Shown: one piece after another, positions 16,817 to 26,081 of the stretch
Position numbering within the stretch: position 1 is the first letter of the stretch
Layout of the letters: each line of letters begins with the position of its first letter
From: an uncultured Eubacteriaceae bacterium
GTDB lineage: Bacteria > Bacillota > Clostridia > Lachnospirales > CAG-274
Assembly: GCA_947086655.1 (NCBI GenBank)
Contig: CAMTZM010000010.1
Coordinates: 1 to 63,720 of the forward strand
DNA: 63,720 nucleotides
Direction: 5' to 3'
Translations under genes and position numbers: made by a program
The notes under the pieces: model-generated
Told to the model about the DNA's origin: nothing
Database searches by the model: none
What the model saw: the letters and a program-made list of their open reading frames with translations, nothing else

Positions 16817-18031
16817 TTAGCCCCTCAAATATGGCATTGGGTCAGTATGACTTCCGCCTATTCTAACCTCAAAATGTAAATGTACTCCCGTTGAATATCC
16901 TGTCGTACCGGCTTTTGAAACAACCTGTCCTCTTTTTACAGAATCTCCAACACTTACGCATAATCTTGAGTTATGCGCATATAAAGTACTCATTCCGCCG
17001 CCATGGTCAATAATTACGCAATTTCCATATCCGCCCTTAGGTCCTGAAAAGATAATTGTTCCAGCCTCTGCCGCAACAACGTCCGTACCCATTGTCGCTT
17101 TTAAATCAACACCTGTATGAAACTCACTTTTGCCGCTTATAGGACTTGACCTGTAACCATAAGGCGAATTAGGCTTATATCCAGAATAAGCCGGAACAGG
17201 ATATTGTAAAGTTCCTCCTGTATAACTATAATACTTAGGAGCACTTGAACTTCCTCCAGTATTTCCTGACTTTGCAGCGGCGGCTGCTTTTGCTTTTGCT
17301 TCGGCTGCTGCTTTTGCCTGAGCCTCTGAAATAAGAGCTTTTACATCTTTATCAGCGGCTTCAAGATCAGCTATCTGCTGAAGATAACTTGTCTCCTCTT
17401 GATTAAGTTTTTTAACAAGTTCTTCCTTAACTTTTATACTTTCGTCAAGTACCTTTTTCTTATCTTCCTGCTGTTTTGAAAGAACCTCAATATTAGCTTT
17501 ATCTTCTTCAATTTGTTTTACTTTTTCCGCAATCGTTTTTTCTATTTTTTCATATTTTTGAAGCAATTCTTTATCATATGAAGATAACCTATTTATATAT
17601 TCAACTCTTTTAAGAAAATCAGTAAAATCTTGAGCCTCTAATATTATTTGCAAATAACCTATTGTTCCATTTTCGTACATTACACGAAGCCGCTTTTTTA
17701 ACTGAACATACTGATTTTCTTTATCTTCCGTAGCATTTTCAAGCTCAACTTCACCTTCAGCAAGCCGTTTTTTAGTATCTTCAAGTTCATTTCTAAGTCT
17801 TTCAAGTTCATTTTCAACAACATTAAGCTGTGAATCAAGCTTTTCAACCTCTTGCAAAGCCTGACTTTTATTTTGTTTAACTGTATTAAGAGAATTTTGA
17901 GTATTTTTTTTCTGATTTTGTATATCTGTCTGTTGCTTTTTCAAATCACTTATACTTTTAGCGGCATAAGAAATATTCAAACTTCCAATTGTAAAAGCAA
18001 CCGCTAAAAAATAAACCGCAAACTTTTTCAA
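16817..18031 (-). CDS. EnvC-like murein hydrolase: coiled coil plus M23 peptidase
   Basis: A 404-residue secreted peptidoglycan hydrolase. A signal peptide (MKKFAVYFLAVAFTIGSLNISYA) is followed by long coiled coils (about 27-235), an Ala/Lys linker (about 236-265) and a C-terminal LytM/M23 zinc peptidase. The zinc and catalytic residues are intact: HTGVD, LYAH and HLHFE. This differs from E. coli EnvC, whose LytM domain is inactive. It lies directly downstream of ftsX. In other bacteria FtsEX activates coiled-coil hydrolases or their activators (EnvC, PcsB, CwlO), so I infer that this protein cuts septal or lateral wall under FtsEX control. Confidence 0.9.
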   Translation of the reverse strand: MKKFAVYFLAVAFTIGSLNISYAAKSISDLKKQQTDIQNQKKNTQNSLNTVKQNKSQALQEVEKLDSQLNVVENELERLRNELEDTKKRLAEGEVELENATEDKENQYVQLKKRLRVMYENGTIGYLQIILEAQDFTDFLKRVEYINRLSSYDKELLQKYEKIEKTIAEKVKQIEEDKANIEVLSKQQEDKKKVLDESIKVKEELVKKLNQEETSYLQQIADLEAADKDVKALISEAQAKAAAEAKAKAAAAAKSGNTGGSSSAPKYYSYTGGTLQYPVPAYSGYKPNSPYGYRSSPISGKSEFHTGVDLKATMGTDVVAAEAGTIIFSGPKGGYGNCVIIDHGGGMSTLYAHNSRLCVSVGDSVKRGQVVSKAGTTGYSTGVHLHFEVRIGGSHTDPMPYLRG

Positions 18032-18044
18032 AACAATTTACCTC

Positions 18045-19079
18045 CTAAACATTCAAATGCTTTCTTATTGATGATATACTTCCGGCAGCGCCTAAAAAAG
18101 TACCTAAGAATAAAGTAACAGGCATAATAAACATAAATATTTCCGAACCTGTCTTGAATTTTACTAAATCCTGAAGAACAATTATTTTCTCATATGCAAT
18201 ATTTATAGTATTATCATACCCTACCCAGCAAAGCAAACAAGGAATCAAAGAACCTAAAAGTCCTATCATAATTCCCTCCACTATAAATGGCCAGCGTATA
18301 AACCAGTCAGTTGCTCCTATATATTTCATTATATTTATTTCATTTTTTCTTATAAATACAGTAAGCTTAATAGTATTCATAATTATACTAACTGAAATCA
18401 TTCCCATTATTATTATAAGAATAATGCTCATAACACGTAATACAGTATTTATTGTAACAAGTACCTCTGATTCTTTTTGAGCATGTGTAATTTTTTCTAT
18501 TCCAATATTTTCATAATTTACTGTATCAATTTCACTTAGTTTAGCTGCCTTATATTCCTCACGGGTTACACCATCTCTTTTATTATTTTCATCAAACTCA
18601 TTTTCAGCCTTTTCAGAGACAATCTTTATCTCATATTCTCTTTGAAGATTTTCAAGTTCCGTTACAACTTCCTTTTGATATTTTACACCGTCAAGACTTA
18701 TATCAAAAGACCGTGGGAATGGGTTATCCTCCTCTAAGCCGTCAAGCATGCCGCTGTTTTGCCACGTTTCTTCCGCCCATTTCAAAGCATCTTTTTGAGA
18801 CAGATAAACTACATCTGATACATGTCCTATTTTTTCAATACTGTTTTGTATGTCTTTTACCTGTTCATCAGTTAAATCATCTCCTAAGAAAACGCTTATT
18901 CCAATAGTATCTTCAAGCTGCTCTAATATGTAATCTAAATTAAGAACAATACAAAATGAAACAACAAATATAATCGCACATGCTGCCACCGTAGCAATTG
19001 AGGCCACAGACATAAGCCTGTTTTTCAAAAGCCCTATAAACCCTTGCCTAATATGATATTTAAACGTCCTAAACTTCAT
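18045..19079 (-). CDS. ftsX: cell-division permease-like protein FtsX
   Basis: The membrane partner of FtsE, 344 residues and four membrane segments in the usual 1+3 layout: the first at about 20-45, then a long extracellular loop (about 46-215), then a cluster from about 220. The N-terminus KFRTFKYHIRQGFIGLLKNRLMSVASI is characteristic. The loop (VFLGDDLTDEQVKDIQNSIEKIG ... VVYLSQKDALKWAEETW) is the part that usually docks coiled-coil hydrolases. The loop is longer than in typical FtsX, with an insertion around ENNKRDGVTREEYKA. The start is the ATG at 19079, overlapping the end of ftsE by 11 bp and positioned after a GAAGGTGGG site. Confidence 0.92.
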   Translation of the reverse strand: MKFRTFKYHIRQGFIGLLKNRLMSVASIATVAACAIIFVVSFCIVLNLDYILEQLEDTIGISVFLGDDLTDEQVKDIQNSIEKIGHVSDVVYLSQKDALKWAEETWQNSGMLDGLEEDNPFPRSFDISLDGVKYQKEVVTELENLQREYEIKIVSEKAENEFDENNKRDGVTREEYKAAKLSEIDTVNYENIGIEKITHAQKESEVLVTINTVLRVMSIILIIIMGMISVSIIMNTIKLTVFIRKNEINIMKYIGATDWFIRWPFIVEGIMIGLLGSLIPCLLCWVGYDNTINIAYEKIIVLQDLVKFKTGSEIFMFIMPVTLFLGTFLGAAGSISSIRKHLNV

Positions 19080-19755
19080 CGCTGTACCCACCTTCTTTAA
19101 TGTCTCTTATCATTACGCCCTTTTGAAGAGTAATTACACGTTTTTTCATTGAATCCACAATTTCTTTAGCATGAGTCGCTACAACAATAGTAGTTCCACG
19201 CATATTTATATCACTTAACAAATTCATTATTTCCCATGCCGTATCAGGGTCTAAATTTCCAGTAGGCTCATCGGCAAGCAGCAAAGGCGGTTTATTAATA
19301 ATTGCTCTTGCCAAAGCTACTCTTTGTTGTTCTCCCCCAGATAGCTGGTTAGGATATGCTCTCGCTTTTTTGCTAAGACCAACCATTGCTATAATAGCTG
19401 GAACACTTCTTCTTATTTCTCTTGGAGTAGCCTCAATTACTTGCATAGCAAAAGCAACATTTTCATAAACAGTTTTACTTGGAAGAAGTCTGAAATCTTG
19501 AAAAACAACTCCTATTTTTCTTCTTAAATATGGTATTTCTTTTCTTGTTATTTTTGTAATATCAGTACCATTTATAACAATAGTTCCTTTTGTAGGCTCA
19601 ACTTCTTTCATAAGCATTTTCATTAAAGTTGACTTACCTGAACCGCTTGAACCAACAGCAAATACAAATTCTCCTTTTTCTATCTCAAGTGACAAATTTT
19701 TAATTGCCTCTGCTCCATTTTCGTATATTTTACTTACATTTTGAACACTTATCAA
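19069..19755 (-). CDS. ftsE: cell-division ATP-binding protein FtsE
   Basis: The ABC ATPase of the FtsEX complex, 228 residues, the family's normal length. It has Walker A GSSGSGKST, Q-loop FQDFRLL, signature LSGGEQQR and Walker B LLLADEPTGNLD. I choose the TTG at 19755 as start: it follows AGGAAAGGAAG by 7 bases and gives the standard N-terminus ISVQNVSKIYENG. An ATG 11 codons upstream lacks a proper site. FtsEX couples ATP hydrolysis to periplasmic or wall-side hydrolase activation. Confidence 0.94.
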   Translation of the reverse strand: MISVQNVSKIYENGAEAIKNLSLEIEKGEFVFAVGSSGSGKSTLMKMLMKEVEPTKGTIVINGTDITKITRKEIPYLRRKIGVVFQDFRLLPSKTVYENVAFAMQVIEATPREIRRSVPAIIAMVGLSKKARAYPNQLSGGEQQRVALARAIINKPPLLLADEPTGNLDPDTAWEIMNLLSDINMRGTTIVVATHAKEIVDSMKKRVITLQKGVMIRDIKEGGYSDEV

Positions 19756-19795
19756 ACTAACTTCTTCCTTTCCTAAAATTAATGACAAGCATAAA

Positions 19796-20887
19796 TTAAT
19801 ACATAAAATTATCCTTGTAACTCATATATTTACTTACCATTAACATTATCTTAAAAATAATCGCATCATCAAAATTTCTTAAATCAAGACCTGTCATCTT
19901 TTGGAGTTTGTCAAGCCTGTACACTAAAGTATTTCTATGAATATATAATTGTCTTGACGTTTCCGAAACATTAAGGTTATTATCAAAAAATTTATTAACC
20001 GTAGTTAAAATTTCTTCATCAAACTGTTCCATAGATATTCCATGAAGAACCTCGTTTATAAACATACGGCAAAGAGGCATTGGCAATTGATATATAAGTC
20101 TTCCTATACCTAATTGCTCATAGTTTACAATGTTTTTAGTATCTTCAAAAATCTTTCCAACCTCAAGTGCCATTTTCGCTTCTTTATAAGAAACTGAAAC
20201 ATTTTTCAAATCCAATACTGAGGTTCCTATTGCTATATAAGCTTTGTTCATTGCCTCGGCTGTTAAAGTATCATATATAGATTTTGCTATTGCTTCAATA
20301 TCTTCTCTTTCGTCCTTGTCTCTTAACTCTTTAACAAGAATAATGCTTTTTTCATCAACAGCGGTAACAAAATCTTTATTTTTTGATGGGAAAATACTTC
20401 TTACTATTTCAACTACATTTAAGTCTTTGTCAATTTCAGTCTCAATTAAATATACAATTCGCCGTACACTGTTTTCAATATGAAGTTTTTTGGCTCTGCT
20501 GTATATATCTACTAAAAGAAGATTATCAAGTAAAAGATTTTTTATAAAATTATCTCTGTCATATCTTTCTTTATAAGCTACAAGCAAGTTTTGAATCTGA
20601 AATGCGGTTATTTTCCCTATTCTATATGTTTCCTCATCTTCTCCTTTTGTAAGAACAACGTATTCCGTACTTCCGCTTTCAAATACCTTAAAATACTGAT
20701 ATCCCTGTACAAGCTGATTTTCGGCAGGTCCTGCCACAAAAAGACTTAAATCTTCAATTGTATGATTAATCATTGATTCTTCTGTTGTAGCAACAATCTT
20801 TCCTTCTCTTTCCGCAACGCTAAATTCTCTTCTTGTTATATTTTTCAATCCATCTATTGTATTTTGCAGTATCTGATTTGAAATCAT
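19796..20887 (-). CDS. CdaR/PucR-type transcriptional regulator
   Basis: A 363-residue regulator whose C-terminal domain is the PucR/CdaR helix-turn-helix: ETSRQLYIHRNTLVYRLDKLQKMTGLDLRNF. The middle part (about 190-290, SVLDLKNVSVSYKEAKMALEVGKIF) matches the GGDEF-like CdaR domain. The N-terminal sensor section is not recognised. It lies 40 bases upstream of ftsE on the same strand, an arrangement I believe is common in Clostridia, so it may be co-transcribed with the division genes. Its ligand is unknown. Confidence 0.82.
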   Translation of the reverse strand: MISNQILQNTIDGLKNITRREFSVAEREGKIVATTEESMINHTIEDLSLFVAGPAENQLVQGYQYFKVFESGSTEYVVLTKGEDEETYRIGKITAFQIQNLLVAYKERYDRDNFIKNLLLDNLLLVDIYSRAKKLHIENSVRRIVYLIETEIDKDLNVVEIVRSIFPSKNKDFVTAVDEKSIILVKELRDKDEREDIEAIAKSIYDTLTAEAMNKAYIAIGTSVLDLKNVSVSYKEAKMALEVGKIFEDTKNIVNYEQLGIGRLIYQLPMPLCRMFINEVLHGISMEQFDEEILTTVNKFFDNNLNVSETSRQLYIHRNTLVYRLDKLQKMTGLDLRNFDDAIIFKIMLMVSKYMSYKDNFMY

Positions 20888-21229
20888 AAATACACTCCCT
20901 TTTGTCGTAAATTAAATCATATTAATATAGTATATCAAAATTACAAAAAATAAAAGAGTATTCTTTTGAAACAATCGAATTTTTTTATATTTATAATATA
21001 TATCTATTAAATATATTCACTTTTTTTATAAAAAATGAAATAAAAAAACTATATTGTTATATATATCCAATAAAATTTCAACACTTTCACTTAATATATT
21101 ACAAAAAAATATTCAAAATTTCAATATCTTATAAAATTAATGTTTTTAAAGTTTTTTATTTTATATAAATATTTTATATGATATAATATTTATTGTAATA
21201 TGCAAAATCCAATATAAGGGGAATTTTAT
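20888..21229. promoter_or_regulatory. divergent intergenic region, CdaR-type regulator and zapA operon
   Basis: 342 very AT-rich bases between divergently transcribed genes. A TATAAT at 21182-21187 lies about 42 bases before zapA, with only a weak T-rich -35 at the correct distance, and AGGGGAA serves as ribosome binding site. No strong hairpin, dyad or small gene was seen. Confidence 0.45.
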
Positions 21230-22087
21230 ATGCAGAAAAATAAAAATAATGTAAAAGTTATTATTGATAATAAAGTATACAATCTTACTTCTATGGAAAG
21301 CGAAGATTACATACTTTCCATAGCATCATATATAAACGAAAAACTTGAGCAGTTAAATAAAAGCGCTGCTAATACAGTAAATACAGCATCTTTAAATACA
21401 AGTTCTGTAATCGCAGCTATAAATATAGCTGACGATTTATTTAAAGAAAGAGAAAAAAACAAAAAAAATATGGAAACTGTACCGGCTTTTGAGGAAGAAT
21501 TAAACGCCGCAAAATCTGAAATAGAAAAAATAAAAAAAGATAATTTAACGCTTCAAGAAAAAATAAAATCTTTATCATATGATATTAATAACTTTAAAAA
21601 TAAATCAAATGAGGCAGAAGCTTTAAGCAGAAATTATAAAAATGAGACAAAATTATCAAAATCAGAAAATACAGCTTTAAAAATGAAAATAAATGCCTTA
21701 ACAAACGAAATTAACGAAATGAAAAGAAATGAAAATTCTAAAATTAACAAAGATAAAACAAACTCCGAACTTAACAAAATAAAATATGAACTTGAAACTT
21801 CAAAAAAAAATGAGTTTGAAAGTAAAAGTAAACTTGAAAAAATAAAAAATGAACTTTTAGATGTTAAAGATGAACTTAAACAAACAAGACGTGAACTTTA
21901 TGATTATAAAAAACTAAAATTTGAAAGTGATAAGCAAATTGATATTTATAAGCAAAATTCTGTTAATCTTAGCAAACAGCTTAAAGATGTTAAAGATGAA
22001 TATGAAAATAAAATAAAAAAACTTAATTTAGAACTTGAAAATTATAAAAAGGAGTTAAATGATTTTATAAATGAATTTGACAAATAA
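21230..22087 (+). CDS. zapA: ZapA-like division protein with long coiled-coil extension
   Basis: The first about 95 residues are a ZapA domain (VKVIIDNKVYNLTSMESEDYI ... VIAAINIADDLFKEREK), which cross-links FtsZ filaments at the division ring. The remaining about 190 residues form an extended charged coiled coil rich in Lys, Glu and Asn, so the protein (285 residues) is much longer than E. coli or Bacillus ZapA (about 85-110). Extended ZapA proteins occur in Clostridia. It heads a plus-strand operon that includes an FtsW/RodA protein and a class B PBP, which fits a role in septal growth. The ATG at 21230 follows AAGGGGAA. Confidence 0.85.
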   Translation: MQKNKNNVKVIIDNKVYNLTSMESEDYILSIASYINEKLEQLNKSAANTVNTASLNTSSVIAAINIADDLFKEREKNKKNMETVPAFEEELNAAKSEIEKIKKDNLTLQEKIKSLSYDINNFKNKSNEAEALSRNYKNETKLSKSENTALKMKINALTNEINEMKRNENSKINKDKTNSELNKIKYELETSKKNEFESKSKLEKIKNELLDVKDELKQTRRELYDYKKLKFESDKQIDIYKQNSVNLSKQLKDVKDEYENKIKKLNLELENYKKELNDFINEFDK

Positions 22088-24491
22088 TATTAAAAATAAC
22101 AATGTAAATAAAAAACCTCTCCTCCTTTCTCCGGCCGGCTCAAAAGAAAGCGTATACGCCGCTGTTTTAGCCGGAGCAGACGCTATATATGTAGGAGGTA
22201 AAAATTATAATGCAAGACAAAATGCATCAAATCTTTCCGATTCGGAATTAGAAGAAATTATTGATTATTGTCATTTAAGAAACGTAAAAGTATTAATTGC
22301 TCTTAACATATTGTATAAAAACAGTGAAATAAACAGCGTTTTAAAGTTTGCTCTTAAAATGTATAACGCCGGAGCAGACGCTTTTATAATACAAGATTTG
22401 GGCATTTTTAATTTAATTAAAAATATGTTTTCAGATATAAGGCTTCACGCAAGCACACAAATGACAATTCATAACAAAAATGCTGTTGATTTTTTAAATA
22501 AACAAGGTTTTGACAGAATAGTTTTAAGCCGTGAACTTTCAATTGAGGAAATTAATGATATTGCAAAAAACACAAACGCAGAAATTGAATGTTTTATACA
22601 TGGAGCTTTATGTGTATGTTACTCAGGCAGATGCCTTATGAGTAGTTTTTTGGGACAAAGAAGCGGAAACAGAGGTTATTGTGCACAGCCATGCCGGCTT
22701 AAATATAATTTATTTAAAGAAAACAAAAAAATAAAAAGCGGTTATTTAATTAGTCCAAAAGATATTATGACTGTTGATTTACTCGAAGAATTAGTAAATT
22801 CTAAAATTAATACGTTTAAAATAGAGGGAAGAATGAAAAGCCCTGAATATGTATTTTGCGTCACAAAAATATATAGAAAATATATTGATGAAATATATGA
22901 AAACGGTTTTATTGATAAAAATTCAAAATCATATAAAGACGATATAAAAGAGTTGACGCAAATTTTCAGCAGAGGCGGAAGTTTCAGCACAGGATATTTT
23001 AAAAGTTTTAGCGGTGTTGAAATGATAAGTGACTCGCAAAAAAATACGGGAATTAAAATTGGTATTGTAGAAAATTACAATAAAATAAAACATATTTGCA
23101 AAATAAGGCTATATTCAGATATAAAAAGCGGCGATGGAATAGAAATATGGACTAAAACCGAACCTCATGTAGGTATTGGAATTTCTAAAAACTCTAATTC
23201 TTGTGATTTAGTTAATATCAAAATAGAGGGAAATATATCAAAAGGGGATTTTGTATATAAATCATTTGACAAGGAATTAGATGACAAAATAAAAAATCTT
23301 ATAAAAAAATCAAAACGCACAATTAATATTTCTGCCGATGTACAAATAAAGCTTGACAAACCTATATCACTAAATCTTTTTTTTGGAAATATTAAAGCAA
23401 ACGCTCAAATACAGCCGCCGGAGAAAGCCTTAAACCGACCTGTAAGTGTTGATGAAATAAAAAAACAACTTTCAAAAACAAATAATACTTCTTTTAATTT
23501 GGTTTTTAAAAATATAAATATAGACGATAATATATTTATACCTTTAAAAGACTTAAATGAACTAAGAAGAAAAGCTATAAATGAACTTGAAAATAAAATT
23601 ATACAAAGTTTTAAAAGAAAGTTCTCAAATTTTTCAGAGTATAAACCTAATTTTATAAAAACAAAAAATAAAAAGAAATTCTCGGCACAAGTAAATACAA
23701 TTGAGCAGTTTGATAAAGTATGTGAATTTCCTGTTGACAGAATATATATAGATTTTAATGCTCAATTATTTAAAAATATCAATTACTTTATTGAAAAAGC
23801 TCATAAATCAAAAATTAAACTTTTTGCCGCATTTCCGTATATATATAGGAAAAACTCTGAGAAAGAATTTGAAAAGCTTTTTTCATTTCTTGAAAAAAGT
23901 CAAATTGACGGATATTTAATTAGAAATTTCCCTCCTATTGCCACTAAAAAAATAATATGCGCCGATTACACTTTTAATATATTTAACAATGCAGCAGCTG
24001 AATTTATGCTTAAAATGTTTAACACAATAACTCTTTCAGCAGAACTTAATATAAATGAGCTTAAAGGCACAGCGTTTCCAAAAAGTGAAATAATTATATA
24101 TGGCAAATTGCCTTTAATGACAACTCATCAATGTCCTGTTGGAATATACGCCGGAGAAAAAAACAATAAAAAATATTGTTTTCTTAAAAATAAAAATGGA
24201 AATTATTATATTACTGATAGAAAAAATACTGTTTTCCCAATACAAAGAGACTGTTTTAACTGTACTTCATATATTTTAAATAGCACGCCTATTTTTACCG
24301 CTCACAAATTAAACGATATTATGAGCATAGACGCTGAGTATTTCAGACTTATATTTACTGACGAAACAGCACAAACAACATTCAAAATACTTAAAGCTTA
24401 TACTGATAAAAACACTGATATAAAAGAAATAGTCAACGAAATGAAACATACTGGATATACAAACGGACATTTTTTCAGAGGTGTTTTATAG
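22071..24491 (+). CDS. U32 family peptidase-like protein with DUF3656 (RlhA-like)
   Basis: An 806-residue protein of the U32 family. The N-terminal TIM-barrel-like domain begins LLLSPAGSKESVYAAVLAGADAIYVGGKNYNAR; the family signature is E..CFIHGALCVCYSGRCLMSSFLGQRSGNRG, followed by CAQPCRL. Four conserved Cys of this segment likely hold an iron-sulfur cluster. The C-terminal two-thirds correspond to DUF3656 and a second barrel-like part (FSAQVNTIEQFDKV). RlhA, the related E. coli protein, hydroxylates 23S rRNA C2501, and I infer an RNA-hydroxylation role rather than proteolysis. It overlaps zapA by 17 bp. A late Cys pair (DCFNCTSY) is near residue 730. Confidence 0.85.
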   Translation: MNLTNNIKNNNVNKKPLLLSPAGSKESVYAAVLAGADAIYVGGKNYNARQNASNLSDSELEEIIDYCHLRNVKVLIALNILYKNSEINSVLKFALKMYNAGADAFIIQDLGIFNLIKNMFSDIRLHASTQMTIHNKNAVDFLNKQGFDRIVLSRELSIEEINDIAKNTNAEIECFIHGALCVCYSGRCLMSSFLGQRSGNRGYCAQPCRLKYNLFKENKKIKSGYLISPKDIMTVDLLEELVNSKINTFKIEGRMKSPEYVFCVTKIYRKYIDEIYENGFIDKNSKSYKDDIKELTQIFSRGGSFSTGYFKSFSGVEMISDSQKNTGIKIGIVENYNKIKHICKIRLYSDIKSGDGIEIWTKTEPHVGIGISKNSNSCDLVNIKIEGNISKGDFVYKSFDKELDDKIKNLIKKSKRTINISADVQIKLDKPISLNLFFGNIKANAQIQPPEKALNRPVSVDEIKKQLSKTNNTSFNLVFKNINIDDNIFIPLKDLNELRRKAINELENKIIQSFKRKFSNFSEYKPNFIKTKNKKKFSAQVNTIEQFDKVCEFPVDRIYIDFNAQLFKNINYFIEKAHKSKIKLFAAFPYIYRKNSEKEFEKLFSFLEKSQIDGYLIRNFPPIATKKIICADYTFNIFNNAAAEFMLKMFNTITLSAELNINELKGTAFPKSEIIIYGKLPLMTTHQCPVGIYAGEKNNKKYCFLKNKNGNYYITDRKNTVFPIQRDCFNCTSYILNSTPIFTAHKLNDIMSIDAEYFRLIFTDETAQTTFKILKAYTDKNTDIKEIVNEMKHTGYTNGHFFRGVL

Positions 24492-24511
24492 GCTTAATCG
24501 GAGGCATCATA

Positions 24512-25831
24512 ATGTTTAGTTTAAACATATTGTTAAGTAAATATTTATTTTTATTGTATATAATATTTTTTATATACAATTCTTGTTTGTATTTACTTTC
24601 AGAAAATAAAATAATACGTTCCAAAAACTCATATCTTTCAAGGCTGCGTATTATAATAATATTTACACATATTACGGCTTTTTTAATTATTTCATATATA
24701 AAAGACACATACAGCTTTGATATACCTATTTTAATTTTTGCTGGTGTTTCTATTTTAATTTTTATAATAGGCTTTGTTTGTATAGATATATTTTATAAAA
24801 AAAGCTGTCATTTAATGTGGAATATTATATTTTTTTTAACTGACATAGGCGTTATAACACTTTCAAGACTAAATTTTGACCTTGCTAAAAAACAGCTTAT
24901 ATGGATTGTAATGGGACTTATATGCGCTTTTGTAATTCCATATATTATAAAAATACTTCCAAGGCTTGATTTGTTTAAAAATATTTATCTTACTGTTGGA
25001 CTTGTACTGCTTATAGCTACAATACTTTTTGGAAATGAAGAAGGAGGAGCAACAAACTGGCTTACAATTAGGAATATTACATTTCAGCCATCTGAAGCGG
25101 TTAAATTGCTTTTTATATTTTATCTATCGTGCTGTTTTTCCAATAATCCAAACATAAAGCATATTATTCTCCCAACAGCAGTAAGCAGTATTTTTATATT
25201 ATGTCTTGTTTTTCAAACAGATTTAGGAAGCGCACTTATTTTTTTTATGACTTTTATGACAATTTTATATATAGGAACGTCTAATATTATTTTAACTTTA
25301 TCCGGTTTTTCGGCGGCAGCCGCAGCATCTGTTATAGCATATAATATGTTTGCTCATGTAAGAACAAGAGTTTTAATATGGAAAAATCCATGGGCAGAAA
25401 TAGAAGTAAAAGGCTATCAAATAGCGCAGTCATTATTTGCTATCGGAACTAAAGGCTTTTTTGGTTCAGGACTTACAAAGGGATTTCCAAAGTCAATTCC
25501 AGTTGTTGAAAAAGATTTTATATTTTCCGCCATATGCGAAGAATTTGGAGTTATATTTGCTATATTAGTTATATGCCTTTTTATTTTACTATTTTATTGT
25601 ATGGTTATGACATCTTTAAAATCAAATAACCGATTTTTAACAATATTAAGCGCTGGTATTACAAGTATGATATGTTTTCAAACATTTCTTATATTGGGAG
25701 GTGTCGTCAAATTTATTCCCCTTACAGGGGTAACGCTTCCCTTTATAAGCTATGGCGGAAGTTCTATAATAATAAATTTTGTAATATTAGGATTAATACA
25801 GTGGATTCACATAAGAAACAAAAATGCTTAA
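24512..25831 (+). CDS. SEDS-family peptidoglycan glycosyltransferase (FtsW/RodA/SpoVE)
   Basis: A polytopic membrane protein of 439 residues with about ten or more helices, belonging to the shape, elongation, division and sporulation family that polymerises lipid II. Typical stretches are FQPSEAVKLLFIFYLS, FQTDLGSALIFFMTFM, the catalytic-loop region GYQIAQSLFAIGTKGFFGSGL (split over two segments) and the C-terminal PLTGVTLPFISYGGSS. Preceded by GGAGG. A class B PBP follows 0.2 kb downstream, the usual SEDS-PBP pairing. Which paralogue it is (FtsW, RodA or SpoVE) cannot be settled here. The N-terminal extension of about 100 residues has extra helices. Confidence 0.93.
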   Translation: MFSLNILLSKYLFLLYIIFFIYNSCLYLLSENKIIRSKNSYLSRLRIIIIFTHITAFLIISYIKDTYSFDIPILIFAGVSILIFIIGFVCIDIFYKKSCHLMWNIIFFLTDIGVITLSRLNFDLAKKQLIWIVMGLICAFVIPYIIKILPRLDLFKNIYLTVGLVLLIATILFGNEEGGATNWLTIRNITFQPSEAVKLLFIFYLSCCFSNNPNIKHIILPTAVSSIFILCLVFQTDLGSALIFFMTFMTILYIGTSNIILTLSGFSAAAAASVIAYNMFAHVRTRVLIWKNPWAEIEVKGYQIAQSLFAIGTKGFFGSGLTKGFPKSIPVVEKDFIFSAICEEFGVIFAILVICLFILLFYCMVMTSLKSNNRFLTILSAGITSMICFQTFLILGGVVKFIPLTGVTLPFISYGGSSIIINFVILGLIQWIHIRNKNA

Positions 25832-25860
25832 AATATATAGGGTTTATATAAAATTGTCAA

Positions 25861-25979
25861 CTGCCCAGTCGTATTAACGGATTACGCCTCATACCTTTGG
25901 TTATATAGATATTTCTATAATAAGGCAGACGCATTCTGAAAAGCAAAAGATTTTCAATATAAAAAATACTAATGGGCAG
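25861..25979 (+). ncRNA. candidate structured RNA between the SEDS and PBP genes
   Basis: A non-coding stretch closed by CTGCCCA (25861-25867) and TGGGCAG (25973-25979), a perfect 7-bp stem enclosing about 105 bases that are visibly richer in GC at the start (ACGGATTACGCCTC). This is the layout of a structured leader or riboswitch with a closing P1 helix. I could not match it to cyclic-di-GMP, cyclic-di-AMP, purine, THF, TPP, SAM or T-box motifs. It lies in the operon immediately before the PBP gene. Confidence 0.35.
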
Positions 25980-26028
25980 AAAATAATATTAATGGAAACT
26001 GACAAAGAACATATTTGAGAAAGGAGTC

Positions 26029-26071
26029 GGCTGCTCTTTTTGCCACGCAGGCGAAGTGAGTTTTTGCAGCC
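26029..26071 (+). promoter_or_regulatory. hairpin between Shine-Dalgarno and PBP start
   Basis: GGCTGC (26029-26034) pairs with GCAGCC (26066-26071), with an inner GCC/GGC stem. An AAGGAG lies at 26021-26026 just before the hairpin and an ATG at 26082 just after it. If folded, the hairpin would bring the binding site to about 12 bases from the ATG. Confidence 0.45.
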
Positions 26072-26081
26072 TAAAAAGTTT

